Source: Hemibagrus wyckioides (Eukaryota; Chordata; Actinopteri; Siluriformes; Bagridae). Taken from it: 64,000 nt of DNA. Shown here in pieces: positions 31,301 through 42,700 of this stretch. Position numbers and translations under genes: made by a program. The stretch covers positions 18,516,071 to 18,580,070 of the forward strand of contig NC_080731.1 in the NCBI RefSeq assembly GCF_019097595.1, written 5' to 3'. How positions within the stretch are numbered: position 1 is the stretch's first letter; every line of letters begins with the position of its first letter. Under the pieces are notes generated by a model. That model was not told where the DNA came from. It saw nothing but the letters and a program-made list of their open reading frames with translations, and did no database searches.

Positions 31301-32539
31301 CTTTTGCCTTAGATCATGGAGTTTTTCCACTTTGAGAAGCCCATAACTTGTCTATACTTTTTATTTTACTCTGGATTTCTTGTTTAAAATCTAATTTCTT
31401 TTCCTCTTCTTTGATATTCTCTAGAGATGGTGTTTGTGAGTTTCCTCTATATAGTGTACATATTGTACTGTATCCTACTCTACACTGGTGCACTGTGAGG
31501 ACTGACTTGTAAGAGTGATGGTTTCTTACATGCATCTTACCATAATTTTTTCACAGTCTGTCTGGGGTAACAGTTTCTACTTAATCAAAATCACTTAATT
31601 TTTGCAGTCAGTTTAAGAGGCTAAAAGCTTTTATCATTATTTTTCCTAACAGTTTAGTTTATATCAGTGTTTGTTATTTAGAATTTCCTCCAATCACTTT
31701 TTAAACAAAACCATAATGAAGGCGACTTTAAAAGGAAGTGCAGAAAAAACTGTGTCAAGATTCTCCATGATGCTCAGTAAAAGTTACTAAAGCTAATTTC
31801 CTCATCAAACTGCACTAATTGTAGCTGTAGACTCATTTCCGTAACAGTTTTCTAAAGCAAATGTTGCGAAGTCACCACATATTGACCGAAAGCATTTTTG
31901 CTTTACAACATTTCTTTGAACGTGTCTAAGACTTTTGCACAGTACTGTGTATATATACTGAGCATCTTGGAGAATCTTGCCAAGGATATTGTCACAAAAT
32001 AAAGCAGCCTTCATTATGGTTTCTGTCTGAAAAGTGCTGCTACATGATATTTAGTATTATATTCAATATATTTATATTTGATATTGTTAATTTTTTTTTT
32101 TGTTGTTGTTGTTGAAAAAGTAGTGTTTGGGAGAAAAAAGTTTTTGTGCTGACCCAGTAATGCAGATCTCATAAAATCTGTAACAAACTATGTAGTAAAA
32201 ATAGGTGGTAAAAACTGATTTCTGTATAGTATTGTATATACAGCTATAGCATACAAATAAAACATAAGTTTTTTTACTTTTAAAAGAAATTTGTTTGTCT
32301 GAATTTTAACTTAAATTCTTTAAATATTAAATATTCTTAGTGAAAATCTTACAGATGGACAGAATTTTTCTTTCTTTTTGTTGAAATCTTATCATTTTAC
32401 TACCCTCAGTTACACAACTATGTACTGGTAAATGTGAATATATAAAACAAATCTAATAAGTATTTAGTAAAGTAATAAGTGAGATTATAAACTTACCCAT
32501 GACACAGAGAAACACAGAGAGAGTTGTAAACTGAAGCAT
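25165..32539 (-). CDS. Inhibitory-type Ig V-domain immune receptor (NITR-like), complete six-exon gene
   Basis: Type I surface receptor with one V-type Ig domain, a short stalk, a transmembrane helix and a tyrosine-based tail. Exons on the minus strand are 32539-32497 (signal), 29019-28672 (V domain), 28594-28553 (stalk), 28457-28344 (membrane), 28233-28205 and 25296-25165 (tail and stop). Lengths 43, 348, 42, 114, 29 and 132 sum to 708, or 235 residues plus stop, all in phase. The V domain has WC and DTGLYYC, plus the extra cysteines of fish immune-type receptors (LLLGC, ETCYFF). The membrane helix lacks a charged residue. The tail has VNYAAL, which fits an ITIM, and VVYSSV, an ITIM-like motif, so inhibitory signalling through SH2 phosphatases is the expected output. 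Close fish families are NITR and CD300/CMRF35-like receptors; I cannot choose firmly. Introns hold a Gypsy remnant, a MITE and an intact Tc1. Confidence 0.78.
25469..25521. repeat. (ATTT)n microsatellite in the last receptor intron
   Basis: Tetranucleotide run between the ITIM exon and the Gypsy remnant. Confidence 0.95.
26030..26310. mobile_element. 281-bp MITE with 40-bp inverted repeats and TTAA ends
   Basis: The left end TTAACAATAAATGGGAACAT mirrors the right end around 26271-26310, with three or so mismatches over 40 bp. Both ends are TTAA, the piggyBac target. It lies inside the Gypsy remnant, so it inserted later. Confidence 0.75.
26291..26626 (+). pseudogene. Gag zinc knuckle and protease start of the Gypsy remnant
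   Basis: [14 protein letters not shown] is a CX2CX4HX4C knuckle. It is followed by [10 protein letters not shown], the aspartic protease active site region, then a stop. Its first codons come from the end of the MITE. Confidence 0.8.
27040..27536 (+). pseudogene. Integrase of the Gypsy remnant, frameshifted
   Basis: Zinc region CPTCAQ and [15 protein letters not shown] lie in one frame; after a break near 27220 the frame 27251-27535 continues with [10 protein letters not shown] (D kept, R changed to W) and [11 protein letters not shown], ending at a stop in the PWA motif. Confidence 0.82.
28254..28325. repeat. (TTA)n microsatellite between receptor exons
   Basis: About 72 bp run inside the 110-bp intron between the short tail exon and the transmembrane exon. 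A second ATT run lies at 27971-28016. Confidence 0.95.
28344..28457 (-). CDS. Transmembrane exon of the NITR-like receptor
   Basis: The 38-codon exon reads [20 protein letters not shown] and then [18 protein letters not shown]. No lysine, arginine or acidic residue lies inside the helix, which argues against pairing with a DAP12-type adaptor. Donor GTAAAA. A (TTA)n tract lies 19 bp below it. Confidence 0.85.
28672..29019 (-). CDS. Ig V-domain exon of the NITR-like receptor
   Basis: The exon is 116 codons, opening [20 protein letters not shown] after a TTGCAG acceptor and ending YLQVK plus a phase-1 G before GTAAAT. The canonical cysteine in TIWC, the FWF core tryptophan, ESERIVMSV and DTGLYYC are visible. 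The extra pair GC and TC suggests a second disulfide. Confidence 0.88.
29312..30559 (-). mobile_element. Intact 1248-bp Tc1/mariner element, copy A
   Basis: Terminal inverted repeats begin CACTATATTGCCAAAAG and are flanked by a TA duplication (29310-29311 and 30560-30561). The element lies in intron 1 of the receptor and interrupts an older Tc1-like element. Its length equals copy B exactly. Confidence 0.92.
29394..30509 (-). CDS. Tc1-type transposase, open frame (copy A)
   Basis: The 371-codon frame has a likely natural start at [10 protein letters not shown] (residue 29), leaving about 343 residues, the usual Tc1 length. Two helix-turn-helix regions flank the [10 protein letters not shown] motif (residues 87-96). 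The DD34E catalytic triad is visible as WSDESRF (D182), QHDCAP (D273) and NPIEHLW (E308), with 34 residues between the last two. No stop or frameshift is present, so it may be functional. It cuts and pastes DNA at TA sites by acting on the terminal repeats. Confidence 0.9.
   Translation of the reverse strand: MFQSLPWPQVYKIKHLGMQTVFTNICERMGRSQELSEFQRGTVIGCHLCNKSSREISSLLNIPQSTVSCIIRTWKCLGTTATQPRSGRPRKLTERGQRMLRRIVRRGCQLSTESIATDLQTSCGLQISSRTVRRELHGMGFHGRAAASKPYITKCNAKCRMQWCKARRHWTLEQWRRVLWSDESRFSIWQSDGRVWVWRLPGERYLSDCIVPSVKFGGGGIMVWGCFSGAGLGPLVPVKGTLNASAYQDILDNSMLPTLWEQFGAGPFLFQHDCAPVTKARSIKTWMTESGVEELDWPAQSPDLNPIEHLWDELERRLRARPSRPTSVCDLTNALLEEWSKIPINTLLNLVDSLPRRVEAVIAAKGGPTSY
30760..32490. other. 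Receptor intron 1, remainder
   Basis: AT-rich sequence without recognisable exons or element ends. Confidence 0.5.
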
Positions 32540-32813
32540 TGTGTATCAGACCAGAGACAAAGAGGAAACGGTCTGTTGGGTGAATCAAACCCTGGTGTAT
32601 CTGTGTGCAGGGGTGTGGAGAGTTATACACACTACAGCACTTAGATAAAAAAAGGAGGGGCCCACAGGAAAAAAGTAACCTGAAAAAGATCTGTTTATGA
32701 TTTCTATACTTTTTCTTTTCGTTTTCTTCTGACATGAAACACTGCAGTAATCTCATAAAACCATACAAATGTTTCTGATTAATGAAAATATTTCCAGATA
32801 AAATGTAACTTAC

Positions 32814-32936
32814 CTTTAAATGTTTGTGTGTAGACTTTAGCGTTAGTGAAAAATAATCCTGGTGTCTTTGTACAGTTCAGAGGGTTTTTATAACGATCTT
32901 TTCTCAGGTCCACATCCATGGGAGTGTTGATGATTT
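32814..32936 (-). CDS. Unassigned exon-like ORF (41 codons, phase 1 to phase 1)
   Basis: Between a TCTGTTCAG acceptor and an AAAG|GTAAGT donor the frame is open: EIINTPMDVDLRKDRYKN, then PLNCTKTPGLFFTNAKVYTQ and TFK. The phase matches the extracellular exons around it. I do not recognise the family. It lies 275 bp upstream of the receptor signal exon on the same strand, so it is either part of another gene between MHC gene 2 and the receptor, or a relic. It has one NCT sequon and one cysteine. Confidence 0.45.
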
Positions 32937-32939
32937 CTG

Positions 32940-33794
32940 AACAGAGTTAGAGCAGAGACATGCAATGAGACCAAACTTTTTTTCCAAGATCATTCCTAAT
33001 TAAATAACACACACACACACACAAACACTTTTAAAGTGTGTCATCTGATGTTCATTCAAACACACTGCCAGGTTTATTTCATTCTACAAACTAATGGAAC
33101 TGATGTAGTTATTTTAACAAACCTGATCTGGAGAATCTGAATGTGAAACATTTTCATCTGTTTATCAGATTATCAGTGGTGTCAACTGCACTATAAATAC
33201 TGCACAACAATCAGGATTCACCTTTTTATTATGAACATAATCTGTCAGGTTTGTTTTGTGCAAATTTAATAGTGTAAAAAATGGTTACACTATTATGATA
33301 TAATACAGCAGATATAAAAAGCAGCTGGAGGTGAGAAGCAGAGGAACCTCAGGTGAATGTGTCAGTTTTCACACTTCAAATGCAAGCTTCATGCATGCAA
33401 AAGTAGCAGGTGTCTGGTCTGTGGTTGGAAAATGATCACAACAGAAAAATGGACAGCTGCTGCATAGGGGTGAGATAAAACTTGTGGTTTAAGAGATGGC
33501 TTCACATGACTACCATGCGGCTGAAACAAATAAAGACAAAAAGAAAATTGTAGCTGTCTATAAAATCATTTTATTATTGCTCTGAAAATCATATGTTCAG
33601 TGGGGTGTGTATTGTTTTCTGTGTGATGACTGAACTCTCTGCTTCAGCTCTTTCTGGAGCTCTTTTCGAGTGCTGCTTCACTCCTGAGCTGCTCTTCTGA
33701 TTAACTTCCTAACTGTTCAGTCAGAGATCTTGTGAGATGTTCCTGTTCATGGCTGGTTGATGGATGATTGATGTTGGTGATGTTTCTACTTTCA
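32940..33794. other. Upstream of the unassigned exon
   Basis: Mostly unclassified. The complement of 33600-33750 contains RKELQKELKQ, weakly like a Tc1 DNA-binding domain; too little to call. Confidence 0.3.
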
Positions 33795-35285
33795 GATAAC
33801 AGACATGATGCTGCTTACAGGAACATTTAGGAGTTGAGAAATCCGTCTGTAATCAGTGCTGTTAATCTGCTGCTCAACAATGTTGCTGTGAAGATCATGG
33901 AAAAGCTCTTTACACTTTACACATCATCAGATGGTTTTTGAGCTTCAGCTTGGTTATAAATAATTTGTTTACTTGCACTCTGGATTCTAAGAGTGAAAAT
34001 ACAAACCTACCAACACACACTAACCCAACTGATTATAATTAACACAGGAAAGAAAAGTAATTAATACAATCAGCTGTTTTTCTTACTGTGTTCAATACTT
34101 TTTTTGTTATTCCATTTTTTTCTGTGTAGTTTTATTGAGTTAATATCAATGTCTGGTCTAAAAGTCTTTAAAACGTATTTCCCTCACTGCATATGGCACA
34201 AGCAGCACAAGAACCATTAAAGCTCTCACACACTGCATTTTACTGGGGTTTGAAGACACAGACTCACACAGGTACTCTGACTGCCCCCTACTGGTTAGTT
34301 ATAACACACCTCTCACCTCCTAATGAAAGACCAGAGCTCTGAGTGCTTCCTTACTGGTTCCTAAGAAGTCCTGTGTGTTTACTGTAGTGCTGGATTCAGT
34401 GAAACTGCCATGATTTTGTAGAACAGAATTATCTGATACATTCAACACAGGGAATAAACTCATACATCTACAGCTGATTTTTAATAATAATATAAAATGT
34501 GTAGTTAAATGGAAAAGATCCGGATTATGTACTTCCTTTATCCCTTCATGAGACAGGTTCAGGATTTGACTTTTAAACACACAAACTCATTTTCCACATC
34601 CTTCAGTAACTATGCTAATAGTTAATATGCTACTGTGAATTATTCACGGACATTTCCAAAAAAACAAAAACAAAAACAAAACTTGGATATCGGAAACCCG
34701 GTGTGTGTTGAGTCTTCATCAGTGTTGTAGAGAAGCGGTGTGATTTATAATGACGACTCCATGAAATGAGACACAGCCCACTGTACATGGAAACATTAGC
34801 GACTTTTGTACTGAAACATTAATAAAACATTTTTAGACTAGTCTTAATTCTGAAATGAAACTTCCGGATTCACAAATCTATGAAAATTATTTATCAGAAC
34901 AATTTATAGTTCTGATAAAATACATGAACTTTAGAAACCCACCATGTCTGAATAAACACTGTTTTTTCCTACCCATTTTATGTAAGTCCCGCCTCCTTCA
35001 CAATGATTGGCTAATCCTTAATTCCGCTCGTATGCGCCCAATCACAGTGAGAGTAGGATTTATTACTAAATCCGAATTCAGCTCACAAACTCCAAGAATC
35101 GTAACATTAAGTATATATGATACATAAAACTTCAATATATAATAAGTGTTCTGTCATTAATGTGTTTTCACTGACAATTAAGTCTCTTTTTCACTGAAAC
35201 CCTGTAGCGCCATCTTCTGACCATAATTTAGAACTAGAACTTGTGACGCTGTAACACAAGAATTTCCCACAAGGAATCAAAAAAA
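33795..35285. repeat. Segmental duplicate of 1-1520, upstream of the receptor gene
   Basis: Same block as the window start, and it lies about 1.3 kb upstream of the receptor signal exon. Its presence at base 1 suggests another receptor unit just off the left edge. It ends at an (ATCT)n tract (35287-35349). Confidence 0.85.
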
Positions 35286-35286
35286 G

Positions 35287-35349
<63 letters not shown>
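35287..35349. repeat. (ATCT)n microsatellite ending the duplicated block
   Basis: Run at the exact point where 33795-35285 stops matching 1-1520. A (GA)n run follows at 35478-35512. Confidence 0.95.
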
Positions 35350-35475
35350 GCTTATTAATGTAGTAATGCAAAGTATATTTGTATAGAATTAATTACGTAA
35401 TGTTTCTATGGATATGTGGATGTTTTCGGCGTCTGATGGCCATGTATGTTCATTTTTCAGTTTTACTCCAACAGT

Positions 35476-35514
<39 letters not shown>

Positions 35515-36083
35515 CTGATTCTTCTTGACAGCATGGTCATTAGGGGGAAGAGTTTATCTGTTTGTTCAGCAAGGTGCTGGAGGAAGGGGACAGGACACAA
35601 AGTTACATTACATATTTTATCAAAGCACTTTTCTTACACAGTTCTTTCATCATGGCCTCATATTGCATATACTGTCATACATTAAAGAATATCTGTGGCA
35701 ATGCGCAATCTACTTAATGAAAAGCCAACATATTGTTTTTCTTCTGAGGATTATTTTTATTAGACAATTAATTATCAAGAGTAACTCCTCCTACAGCTTT
35801 CGAGCGACATGCACCAAACTCGGCACGTTTGTTGGACCTGGTCTGAAGTTTGTTGCTATTACTTTTCTAAGTGATCGGAACTCCGGTATTCCCGGTACAG
35901 AAACTCAAAGTGGCCTTTTTCCAGATAGAATCCCATTCAAAATTTTGTAGGTTTATAACTCGGCGGGCTTTCGAGATATCAACAACAAACTCGGCCAGCT
36001 CCTTGGGCGGGATGAAGCCGTAAATTCTGGATCCGATCGGAATTCTGGTTTTCCGGTAGAGCCCCGCCACAAAACTACTGCAA

Positions 36084-36375
36084 CACACACGTGACATATC
36101 AAAACACTCAGAACAATGAGGGGAACTTTGTGACCTGTGTCACAGGTCACAAAATAAGTGGAATTGTAGAATTACTCCACCATACACATGTGCCGTTTCA
36201 AAATGTTCAGCACAAGGAGGGAAACTGCGTGACGTGTCCGGGTGACGTCACGTCCGCACCAATGCCCGCAAAATAAATAGAATTTTAAAAGTACCCCAAC
36301 ATGCACGTGACATATCAAAACACTCAGCAAAATGAGGGGAACTTTGTGACGTGTGTCCAAGTGACGTCACGTGAT
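36084..36375. repeat. Three tandem copies of a roughly 110-bp unit
   Basis: Units starting near 36084, 36183 and 36297 share the text catatcaaaacactcag, gaggg(g)aact and gtgacgt. They are CpG-rich with several GTGACGTCAC palindromes at 36242 and 36362. No coding is apparent; the surrounding 35760-36080 also looks repetitive. Confidence 0.6.
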
Positions 36376-38018
36376 GACATCTTGCTTGGTCAAGCCAAAC
36401 TCAAAGTTTGTTGCGACAAACTTTAAAAATCTAGTTTTATAATGTAATCTAATGTAATGTACCATAGTTACATACCAAATAACCACAGCCAAGACATTTT
36501 AAATATTATTGCACAGTTTCACAGAGAGAAGTGATATAAGATTGAGGTAGTGTGCAGATTACGACAAATTATACAACCAATTGCAGGTTCATAAATAAGG
36601 GAGCAACACACACAAGCCTTTTATGTGCAATTCATTTTTTAATGAAATTGTTTTTTGTTTTTAAAAGTTTAGCAGGCAATTTACCAAAAAATCTATTTCA
36701 TAAAAATCATAAAACATGTTCGCTAAATAAAAACTTTCATTTAAGACATAGGTGATTATTACAATAAACATAATGTCCAGTTAAGTACAAAAGTTTTTTT
36801 TTTGTTTTGTTTTTATCTAAAGGTTGTACAGTCTCAAAGTCACATTTGAGCATTATTGTCTGTGCTGTCAGGGTGGGAGGGGCTAACCTCTGAGGTAAAA
36901 TGTGACTTGTCTCATGTTGCATTTAGTTTATAGCATTCAGAACATTTCACATTTCAAATAGTCAAAACACAGTTACAATAAGGCACTTAATAATGCATCA
37001 TAACAAATAAAAAATAACACTTGGCCAGTACTTATTGCACCTGATCCATAGGATGAGGAACAAGTTACAAAGTGTCTCTGTAAACACTGCTAAACACATC
37101 ACTCACCACTGTGAGTATAAATAAAAATAATACAGACTTTTACTATAATCACAGTCTTTTTTCTGTACCTGTAGTGTGCGTTTCCTGCACTGAGAAAGAT
37201 CAGAAATCTCATGTAATAAACTCACTGTATGTCTGAGCAGCTGCTGAGTTCAGTTACTGAAGCTTTTGGGAACATTTGTTTTGTAGTTTTTTAGAATCTG
37301 ACTGAGAACACAATTAATAAAAACCCCAAACTCTATTAAATACTGTTTAATTAATAACTAATAATTAAAATCTGTTCATTTCAGCAGTAAAATAGTTTGT
37401 GTTGGTTTGGTTGTTGAGATTCTCCTAACTGATAGTAATGTAACCCCACTGGAGTCTAAAACAAAAATCTAAGGAAAAGTCCAGAAGTTTGTGTGCTGTG
37501 AGATTCTCAGTACAGCAGTGACACTGACATGACAGTGAGGTGCTGCTACGACTCAATCAGCTACTGCAGTGTTAGAGCTGGGTTTGTGTTTGTTTCTTCT
37601 TTTTCTCATACTTAATAGTTTTATAAAGTATTATATAGTGCTTCTTTATATTTTAATTAGATTTTTATGTACTTAATGTTATTTGTCACTTGAACACACA
37701 TGTCAGCAAATGCATACCTATAAAACCTGAGATGATCGTTTTATACCTAATTTTTAGGTAAGTAGTGTCTCAGCTGCTGCTCTTACACTTCTGTTCTTTC
37801 TCTGTAGAGGTGAACCTAGAAATTGTTTTTTGTAGACGTTTCTGCTTTAATCCACAGTAATAAATCACCTACTGATTAACTCCATAAGTTCTGATAAAGA
37901 CTGAAAATGTGCAGTACCCTGGAGTCTGAGCTAAACCCACATGAAAGACGTCTGTATTCACTCTTCACACCCTGGATGGAAGCTTCAGTAGAGGAAAAGC
38001 TGGGCAGGAAATCACTCT

Positions 38019-38068
38019 TCAGTGTGGAGGCTCACTTACTGGTTTAGACTGGAACGTCACTGTGGAGT
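38019..38068 (-). CDS. MHC class I gene 2, cytoplasmic tail exon
   Basis: After CTTTCAG the frame reads DSTVTFQSKPVSEPPH and stops at 38019-38021. A good GTAAGT donor lies inside it (38034-38039), so the tail could instead continue into a further exon. The same sequence is duplicated at 58370-58430. Confidence 0.55.
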
Positions 38069-39687
38069 CTGAAAGACAGATGATGATCAGACACTTATTA
38101 AAGAAACTGTCTTCTGTAACTGATCTTCAGGAAAGAACCAAAGTTACACTAAATATAATCTGTATATTTTTTCTTCATTAAATTGTAAAAATATTACAAA
38201 ATATGTAACATTTAACACACATTTAAGGGATGTAACTCAGCTCCTGTCTGAACTTGGGGACTTTGCGCACCAGACCCCTTTTTCTTTATCCAGATGAACA
38301 CTCCAGCAACAACAGCAACAAGAACAGCAACTACGACTACAGGAACAACAACGCCAGTCTTCCATCCATCTGATCCTCCATCTGTAAAATCATCACAGAG
38401 CTGAGTTACTGATGCAGCAGAAAATAAACACTTTCACTGTAAATCTGTAGTTTTATAGGAAAGTGTTTCTGACCTTTTGTGATTTGCTGCTTGTTCACAT
38501 TCAGCACTAACTCCTCCTTCAAGCTGCTGTGCTGAATCACGCAGGTGTAGGTGTGTTTCTGCAGATCCTCAGCTGGGACTTTCAGAATGCTTCTCTTCTG
38601 GAAGCTTCCATCCTGGTTGGGTAACGTCTCTCTGAGCTCCACGTCCTCGTTCACGTCCTCTCCGTCCTTCCTCCAGGTGATATTCACTGCTTTGGGGAAG
38701 AAACCTGTAGCGTGACACACCACCTCTGGAGAAGGCGAGTGTTTCTGGAACACTGATGCTGTAGGAGGAACTGCAGAGACACACAGAGACAGAAATATTA
38801 AAAATCCTGTTCAGATTCCTTTACTGATTGTGTAAATGACACTAGTGTGTGTACATGTGTGTGTTATAAGGAAAAAGAATGTCAATTGTTGTGAAGGAAA
38901 AATGTAAATGTTGTATAACTGATGTAGTGAGAAAGTAGAATGTAGACTACTTGTGTCACGGTCAGAACGGAGGGTACAGCTAACCAAGGTCAACTGATAG
39001 TTTAGGAATGAAGAAAGAATAAATAAAAGTACACTTAGCTGAGAAAGACAAAAGTAAGTAGCCAATTAATGTTTTTGTTACCTTATAAGGAGTTATAAAT
39101 CTAAATCTCTGGTTTAGAAAGATGTCTATAAAAACTAAGTGTAACGAATGACGAGGCTCTTCCTCTTTGAGATTTCTCTGAGAGCACTGGGTCCTGTTGA
39201 GCAGCAGTACAAATAAAACTAACCCTGAGTACCATTTTCTCAAGACGTCCATTACATTGTGTACACCATTACTGTGTGTGTGTGTGTGTGTTGTAGTGTG
39301 TCTGTAGTGTTAGTGTGTGTGTGTTGTAAAGGATGAAGGAGTGTGTATACTATCTGTGTGTGTGTCTAACAACTGTATCTGCAGTAACAGAGCAGGTCAC
39401 ACACACTTTACCTTTCTTCTTTAGAGTCTCTCTGCCATAAGACACAAACTTCTTTAACTGATCAGCACAGTCGATCTTCAAATAGTCCTTCCAGTATTGA
39501 GCTTCATCTCCTGTAGGATCCCACTGCTTTATAAAGATCACAGCTTTATCATTATCTGCAGTCCAGGTTCCAGTGTTCAGATCCAGACTGATGAAATCTT
39601 CTCCATCATAACTGTACTGATCATATCCTCTAGTAGTGCTGTCATCATGGAGCTCACAGCTGTACATCCTCTGGAGTGTGTGGACTC

Positions 39688-39756
<69 letters not shown>

Positions 39757-42700
39757 GAGAGAGAGAGAGAGAGAGCTCTATAATTAAATTCTCATCTCTC
39801 ATTTCCTACAGTTATTATAAATTATTTAGGCTTTTACTTTGAGTAAATATAAAGGATATGAAGATATTCAGAAACGTTGTGACAGTAAGAGTAATTATCA
39901 GTAAAGTGTCAGGAGGAGCAGCTCTACTGCAGAGTAGAAAGTCTTCAAACATCTTCATCTTATATTCCATACACTGAACTCTACAAGTCTCAGACACATG
40001 CAACGAAACACTGTAAAGCACAGAAGCCTTCAGAAATAATGAAATTAAACACAAAGTTCAATAAACGAAAATAAGCCCCACCTGCTTGAGGAAGGTAGAA
40101 CTGCACTGGGTTTTTTTATATCCTGTTTCATTACTTAAGCATTCATTAACTGCTACAATTATTCAAATAACACAGTTATTCAGAAAACACATCCCTAGTG
40201 TGTGAGTACAGTCAGTGTGTGTATTAGTGATTACAGCTCTGACTTTCACCTTCATTTTGATTTAAGTTCCTCATTACTGTATCCACAATGTTGTGGAGGT
40301 GCTCCTGATGATTCTTCACAAGCAGTGTCTGTATGTTCCAGTAATGTGGTTCATCCGCACTGATCTTCTGTATCCACTGTATCTTTGGGATCATCTCTTT
40401 GGTCTTACAGTCATAAGACACACACTGCTCTCCATCCAGCAGACCAACAGCAGTAAAATTTATTCCTGGTGTGATGAGAGTGTGGAGGTACTGCAGAGAG
40501 TGTGTGTCTGTAAGAAGAGTAAAATAGTTTTAGTAACTCAGCACATATAAAGGTCACCCATCATACCAACACACACACTGAACATCTGACATCATGCTGC
40601 TGCTTTTATTAAGCTGGAGAAAGACGTCAGACTCTTCATTCATTTAATAAACACATGGATATTTTGTGCCACATTGAAGAATGTACAGTGGAATTTATTT
40701 ACATGGCCTGTCATATTGATTAACTGAATCTCCATAGCAACATTGTTTAAGTCATTAAAAATTCCTAAATCAAGGATTTACTGACATCAGGACAACATTG
40801 TCTATAAATTTGAGAAAGTCTTTAGTAGAAGTATTCTGAAAACTGCATGTAGGCAATGAAGGAGGACATCACTATACTCTACAGGGGGCAGTAGAGAGCA
40901 GCTTTACTTCATGGTACAGTCCATAGGCTCTAAAACTTCTTAAGGCATTGATTGAAGAGTGCTGATTAAAGTTAGAGATAGATAGAGATAGAAGACAGCA
41001 AACAAAGTTTTTAAGGCTTTTTTGTTCTGTGACGACGTAACTAATGAAAGGTATTGCTTAAACTCTTTTTAAAATACAGCAAACAGGGGTCTGGAGTTAG
41101 AGTATTTGGATTTGTGAATGTGGAATTTTGCCAATAACAGAATTAGGTTCATTATGAAGAACTGATGTTTTTCCAGCAGGACTGTAATCAGCAAATCCCA
41201 ACACAACATCCTTCCACAATAAAACACTGTTTTTATAAATTTTAAATCTAAAAAAAAATCAAGTAAATCTTGCCAAAACTGGAGCAAATATCACTGTTAA
41301 ACTTTATGTAATGGCCTGCTGGATAATATTTATGAATTTTTTGTAGGAAACTTCTTTTACTTTATTGGATAGAAAAAAGGTATGTGGAAGCATTCATACT
41401 TTTTTTCCAGGAGATATATTGTACTGCGTTACTCCAGTAAGTAACGTATGGCAAGGAGACAACTATCCTTCTGGAATAATGAGCGAATGGTTTTATCGTT
41501 GTTTTCGCCAGAAGAACTGAAGCACAGCTTAGCAATGAAGTTATCAGTCAGGCTAAGGGAGGCCGGTAGTGTTGAATGAGTACCTTGCAGTAAGGCGAGA
41601 GCACCTGACGGGATAGCACCCATAACTATAGAAAATTCTTTTAGCGAGACAGGAAACTGAAAACGATCAAGAATTCTTTGTAAGAAAATAATAGGCCTTG
41701 AGAATTAAGTAACTGACCAATAGAATGTTCTTGTCAAACCAATTCTGAAAAAAATATGGATTTATTCTTATTAAGAACATTACAATTGTTCCAAAAAATA
41801 TTTCTGGGGTGAGAAGTTGCGCTTGAACATCAGGGACAAAGCCAAAAGAACCTGCCTGTGAAAAGCTGAGAGTGTAGCTGGTAATTTATCAATTTTATTG
41901 TTGCAGATCAAAAGGAATTGGAGACCACCAAATTGGGAAAAGATGTAGTTGGGAATGAAGTTCCACAAAGACTCTAGGTTCTTCCTGAACTGTTTAGCCA
42001 GTTAATCTTAAAGGTGTAACTTAGAGTACTAAAGTCTAAGAAGTTGAGACCACCTTTTTCCAAGTGTGTTCATTACAACAAACTTTTTAATATAATGAAC
42101 TGATCGTTTCCATAGAAAATTAAAAAGAAGCTGATCGATAACTTTACCTAGTTTGGGGTCTAAAGGGACAGACTGAGCTGCATAAGTAAGAGATGAAAGA
42201 CCTTCTGCCTTAGAGAGAAGAACTCCACCTCTTATAGAAAGTTCTCTTTGTAACCTCTGGTTAAATCTTTTCTGAGTTTTATCAATAAGTGGTTGGTAAT
42301 TAAGAGTACATATTTCATTTTGGTCTTTCACAACTAGAACCCCTAAATAAGTGACATTATCTTTCACTGGGATATTATGAAGAAAAGAATCAGCACAGTC
42401 TTTGCTATTAAAGAGTTCACATTTCTGTAAATGTAATCGTAAGCCGGAGGCTTCTGAGAATAAAGTGATAGCCCAAACTGCCAGGGGAATTTGTGCAGCA
42501 TCTTTAAGAAAAAGGGTTATGTCATCTGCAAGTTGACTGATAATCACCTCTCTTCCAGCATTGGATATACCTTTCAAACTACTCGCTTTTATCTGATCAC
42601 AAAGAAGCTGAGCCGCAAGCAGAAAAAGTTAAGGGGAGATCGGACATCCTTGTCTAATGCCTCTCAAAATCTGAAAACATCGAGTTGCACCATGTTTTAA

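Noticed and set aside
34320..34580. 86-codon minus-strand ORF upstream of the receptor
   Set aside because: It has no splice sites or family signature, and the duplicated copy near 541-800 does not keep the same frame throughout.
40510..41040. Possible nearer leader exon for MHC gene 2
   Set aside because: No ATG followed by a hydrophobic stretch and donor was found; the paralogous leader at 48001-48070 fits phase and order.
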